A stretch of 64,000 nt of DNA. It comes from DT-68 sp965263245. Its GTDB lineage: Bacteria; Bacillota_I; Bacilli_A; Mycoplasmatales; Metamycoplasmataceae. The notes beneath the pieces were generated by a model, which did not search any database, was not told where the DNA came from, and saw nothing but the letters and a program-made list of their open reading frames with translations. Positions within the stretch are counted from its first letter, which is position 1. The number at the start of each line of letters is the position of its first letter. Below are positions 61,391-64,000 of the stretch, one piece after another. Both the position numbers and the translations under genes were made by a program. The stretch is taken from positions 1 to 64,000 of the forward strand of contig CBDHHR010000925.1 in the NCBI GenBank assembly GCA_965263245.1, read 5' to 3'.

Positions 61391-62590
61391 ACTGGTTGAG
61401 ACTAGTTGAGACTGTTTCAGAGTGATTTCTGCTGGTTTCGGCCGGTTTCGGCTGGTTTCGACTGGTAGAGACTGGTTGAGACTGGTTGAGACTGGTTGAG
61501 ACTGGTAGAGACTGGTAGAGACAGGTTGAGACTAGTTTCGACTGGTTTGGATGGGTTTAGACCGGTTTTTACTGATTTTTACTGGTTTCGACTCGTTTTG
61601 ACTGGTAGAGACTGGTCGAGACTGGTTGAGACTGGTAGTGACTAGTAATGACTGGTTTAGACTTGTTTCGGCTGGTTTCGACTGGTTTCGACCGGTTTGT
61701 ACTGGTTTCGACTCATTTCGACTTGTAGAGACTGGTTGAGACTGGTTGAGACTGGTTGAGACTGGTAGAGACTGGTTGAGATTAGTTTTGACTGGTTTTG
61801 ATGGGTTTAGACCGGTTTTTACTGGTTTCGACTGGTTTCGACTGGTAGAGACTGGTTGAGACTGTTTGAGACTGGTAGAGACTGGTAGAGACTGGTAGAG
61901 ACTGGTAGTGACTGGTAGAGACTGGTAGTGACTGGCTTAGACTGGTTTCGGATGTTTTCGACTGGTTTCGACCGGTTTTTACTGGTTTCGACTCGTTTCA
62001 ACTAGTAGAGACTGGTTGAGACTGGTAGAGACCGGTAGAGACTGGTTGAGACTAGTTTCGACTGGTTTCGACGGGTTTAGAGTAGTTTCGGTTGGTTTCG
62101 ACTGGTGGAGACCGGTTTTTACTGGTTTCGACTCATTTCAACTGGTAGAGACTGGTTGAGACTGGTTGAGTCTCGTTGAGACTAGTTGGGACTGGTAGAG
62201 ACTGGTAGAGACTGGTAGAGACCGGTAGAGACTGGTTGAGACTAGTTTCGACTGGTTTCGACGGGTTTAGAGTGGTTTCGGTTGGTTTCGACTGGTGGAG
62301 ACCGGTTTTTACTGGTTTCGATTCATTTCAACTGGTAGAGACTGGTTGAGACTGGTTGAGTCTCGTTGAGACTAGTTGGGACTGGTAGAGACTGGTTGAG
62401 ACGGGTTGAGATTGGTTGAGACTGGTTCCGACTGGTTTTGACCGCTTTCGACTGGTTTCAGCTGGTTTCTACTGGTTTCGACCGGTTTTTACTGGTTTCG
62501 ACTCGTTTCGTCTGGTAGAGACTGGTTGAGATTGGTTGAGACCGGTTGAGACTGGTAGTGACTAGTAATGACTGGTTTAGACTTGTTTCG
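61391..62590. repeat. Mosaic segment, sister of 57.7-58.4 kb
   Basis: This starts with TTCAGAGTGATTTCTGCTGG (61,431 equivalent to 57,751, offset 3,680) and loses exactly five units (50 bp) near 61,580, so that the AGTAATGACTGG modules are 3,630 bp apart. Modules TTTTGATGGG, TTTCGGATGTTTTCGAC, TTTCGGTTGG and GAGTCTCG follow twice in condensed form near 62,080-62,360, with GATTCATTTCAACTGG marking the second. Confidence 0.75.
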
Positions 62591-64000
62591 GCTGGTTTCG
62601 ACTGGTTTAGACCGGTTTTTACTGGTTTCGACTCGTTTCGACTCGTTTCGACTAGTAGAGACTGGTTGAGACTGTTTGAGACTGATAGAGACTGGTAGAG
62701 ACTGGTAGAGACTGGTAGACACTGGTTGAGACTAGTTGAGACTGTTTCAGACTGATTTCGACTGGTTTCGACCGGTTTCGGCTGGTTTCGACTGGTTTTT
62801 AGTGGATTCGACTCATTTCGACTGGTTTCGACCGGTTGAGACTGGTAGAGACTGGTTGAGACTGGTTTCGACTGGTTTCGACTGGTTTCGGCTGGTTTCG
62901 ACTGGTTTCGACTGGTTTCGACTGGTTTCGACCGATTTTTACTGCTTTTTACTGGATTCGTTTCGTTTCGACTGGTAGAGACTGGTTGAGACTGGTTGAG
63001 ACTGGTTGAGACTGGTAGTGACTGGTTTAGACTGGTTTCGGATGGTTTCGACTTGTTTCGACCGGTTTTTACTGGTTTTGACTCGTTTTGACTGATAGAG
63101 ACTGGTTGAGACTGGTAGAGACTGGTAGAGACTGGTTGAGACCGGTAGTGACTGGTTTAGACTGGTTTCGGCTGTTTTCGACTGTTTTCGACCGGTTTTT
63201 AATGGTTTCGACTCGTTTCGACTGGTAGACACTGGTTGTGACTGGTAGAGACCGGTAGGGACTGGTTGAGACTAGTTTCGACTGGTTTCGACGGGTTTAG
63301 AGTTGTTTCGGTTGGTTTCCACTGGTGGACACCGGTTTTTACTGGTTTCGACTTATTTCAACTGGTAGAGACTGGTTGAGACTCGTTGAGACTAGTTGAG
63401 ACTGGTTGAGACTGGTATAGACTGGTAAAGACTGGTAGGGACTGGTTGAGACTAGTTGAGACTGTTTCAGACTGATTTCGACTGGTTTCGACCGGTTTCG
63501 GCTGGTTTCGACTGGTTTAGACCGGTTTTTACTGGTTTCGACTCGTTTCGACTCGTTTCGACTAGTAGAGACTGGTTGAGACTGTTTGAGACTGATAGAG
63601 ACTGGTAGAGACTGGTAGAGACTGGTAGACACTGGTTGAGACTAGTTGAGACTGTTTCAGACTGATTTCGACTGGTTTCGACCGGTTTCGGCTGGTTTCG
63701 ACTGGTTTTTAGTGGATTCGACTCATTTCGACTGGTTTCGACCGGTTGAGACTGGTAGAGACTGGTTGAGACTGGTTTCGACTGGTTTCGACTGGTTTCG
63801 GCTGGTTTCGACTGGTTTCGACTGGTTTCGACTGGTTTCGACCGATTTTTACTGCTTTTTACTGGATTCGTTTCGTTTCGACTGGTAGAGACTAGTTGAG
63901 ACTGGTTGAGACTGGTTGAGACTGGTAGTGACTGGTTTAGACTGGTTTCGGATGGTTTCGACTTGTTTCGACCGGTTTTTACTGGTTTTGACTCGTTTTG
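62591..64000. repeat. 910-bp tandem duplication at the window end
   Basis: From about 62,601 the sequence repeats at offset 910, continuing to the last base of the window; GACTGGTTTAGACCGG lies at about 62,600 and 63,510. Variant modules at 62,736 and 63,646 encode the same 80-codon stretch. The intervening part (63,110-63,500) matches 30,050-30,400 and 58,440-58,600 through GGTAGACACTGG, TTTCCACTGGTGGACACC and GGTAAAGACTGG. A near-perfect long repeat like this is probably one of the youngest events here. It may continue as more 910-bp units beyond the window. Confidence 0.85.

Larger units (their letters stand above)
1..64000. repeat. 64-kb head-to-tail decamer satellite array
   Basis: Every stretch is made of 10-bp units with core GACTGG followed by TTTC, TTGA or TAGA. 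Common derivatives change the core (GACCGG, GACTCG, GACTCA, GACTAG, GACGGG, GGCTGG) or the tetranucleotide (TTTTTACTGG, TTTAGACTGG, TAGTGACTGG). The 10-bp register holds for hundreds of bases at a time, and all units face the same way. The + strand is rich in G and T: the three main units together hold 11 G, 9 T, 6 A and 4 C per 30 bp. No unique sequence or mobile element interrupts the array, and no gene or RNA gene is supported. This is typical of eukaryotic satellite or minisatellite DNA organised in higher-order repeats. The family is not one I recognise; the heterochromatic location is inferred. Confidence 0.98.

Noticed and set aside
1..64000. CRISPR array
   Set aside because: The repeat is 10 bp with no unique spacers and no cas genes. 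Units grade into one another by point changes.
1..64000. Telomeric repeat array
   Set aside because: The unit is 10 bp with a mixed core, heavily varied, and organised in kilobase HORs. No TTAGGG-, TTTAGGG- or TTAGG-type motif repeats are present.
1..64000. G-quadruplex-forming array from the regularly spaced GG
   Set aside because: Runs are only two G with about 8-base loops; GGG is scarce. Stable quadruplexes are unlikely.
1..64000. Inverted repeats or hairpin-based elements
   Set aside because: All units run in the same direction. The only palindromes noticed are short sites such as ACTAGT, ACCGGT and GTTTAAAC created inside units.

Overview
The whole 64 kb window is one uninterrupted satellite-type tandem array. 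The building block is a 10-bp unit with a conserved GACTGG core followed by a variable tetranucleotide, mostly TTTC, TTGA or TAGA. All copies read in the same direction from the first base to the last. I see no protein-coding gene, RNA gene, transposon, CRISPR array, operator, terminator or non-repetitive sequence. The many short open reading frames are by-products of the 10-bp period: three units (30 bp) give a 10-residue repeat such as FDWFRLVSTG on + or SKPVETSRNQ on -. An array of this size and purity, with abundant CpG and abundant TpG/CpA variants at the same positions, points to heterochromatin (centromeric, pericentromeric, subtelomeric or sex/B-chromosome) of a cytosine-methylating eukaryote. 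I do not recognise the satellite and cannot name the species.

Structure is nested on four levels. (1) The 10-bp unit. (2) A two-part module of about 110-180 bp, in which a run of T-rich units (TTTCGACTGG, TTTTTACTGG) is followed by a run of GA-rich units (TAGAGACTGG, TTGAGACTGG). (3) Higher-order repeats (HORs) of about 1.7, 2.6 and 3.36 kb, which share some modules and swap others. (4) Copies of multi-kb blocks: 131-5546 recurs at 30,995-36,411; 7,431-10,935 at 32,291-35,795; 12,421-14,599 at 15,680-17,858; 27,638-28,927 at 49,311-50,600. Small recent tandem duplications (240, 668, 910 bp) lie at 59.4, 29.2 and 62.6 kb.

Layout: 1-19 kb is mainly the 1.7- and 2.6-kb HOR types, interrupted by degraded patches. 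19-28 kb is the 3.36-kb HOR. 28-31 kb is a different mosaic. 31-36 kb is a copy of the window start. 35-45.4 kb is 3.36-kb HOR again, in complete then shortened copies. 45.4-52 kb is mosaic. 52.5-55.8 kb is one more 3.36-kb copy. 55.8-64 kb is mosaic ending in the 910-bp duplication.

The most useful observation is that several patches (about 2.96-3.83, 6.45-7.43, 10.94-12.42, 17.95-18.56, 19.19-20.35, 22.82-23.47, 28.96-29.42, 52.30-52.56 kb) align with clean sister copies but have lost their diagnostic variants and the 10-bp register. Elsewhere, differences between copies are whole-unit insertions or deletions. This pattern looks more like local consensus or assembly error than biology, and the longest apparent ORFs fall in or against these patches. 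All positions were read by eye and can be off by a few bases.
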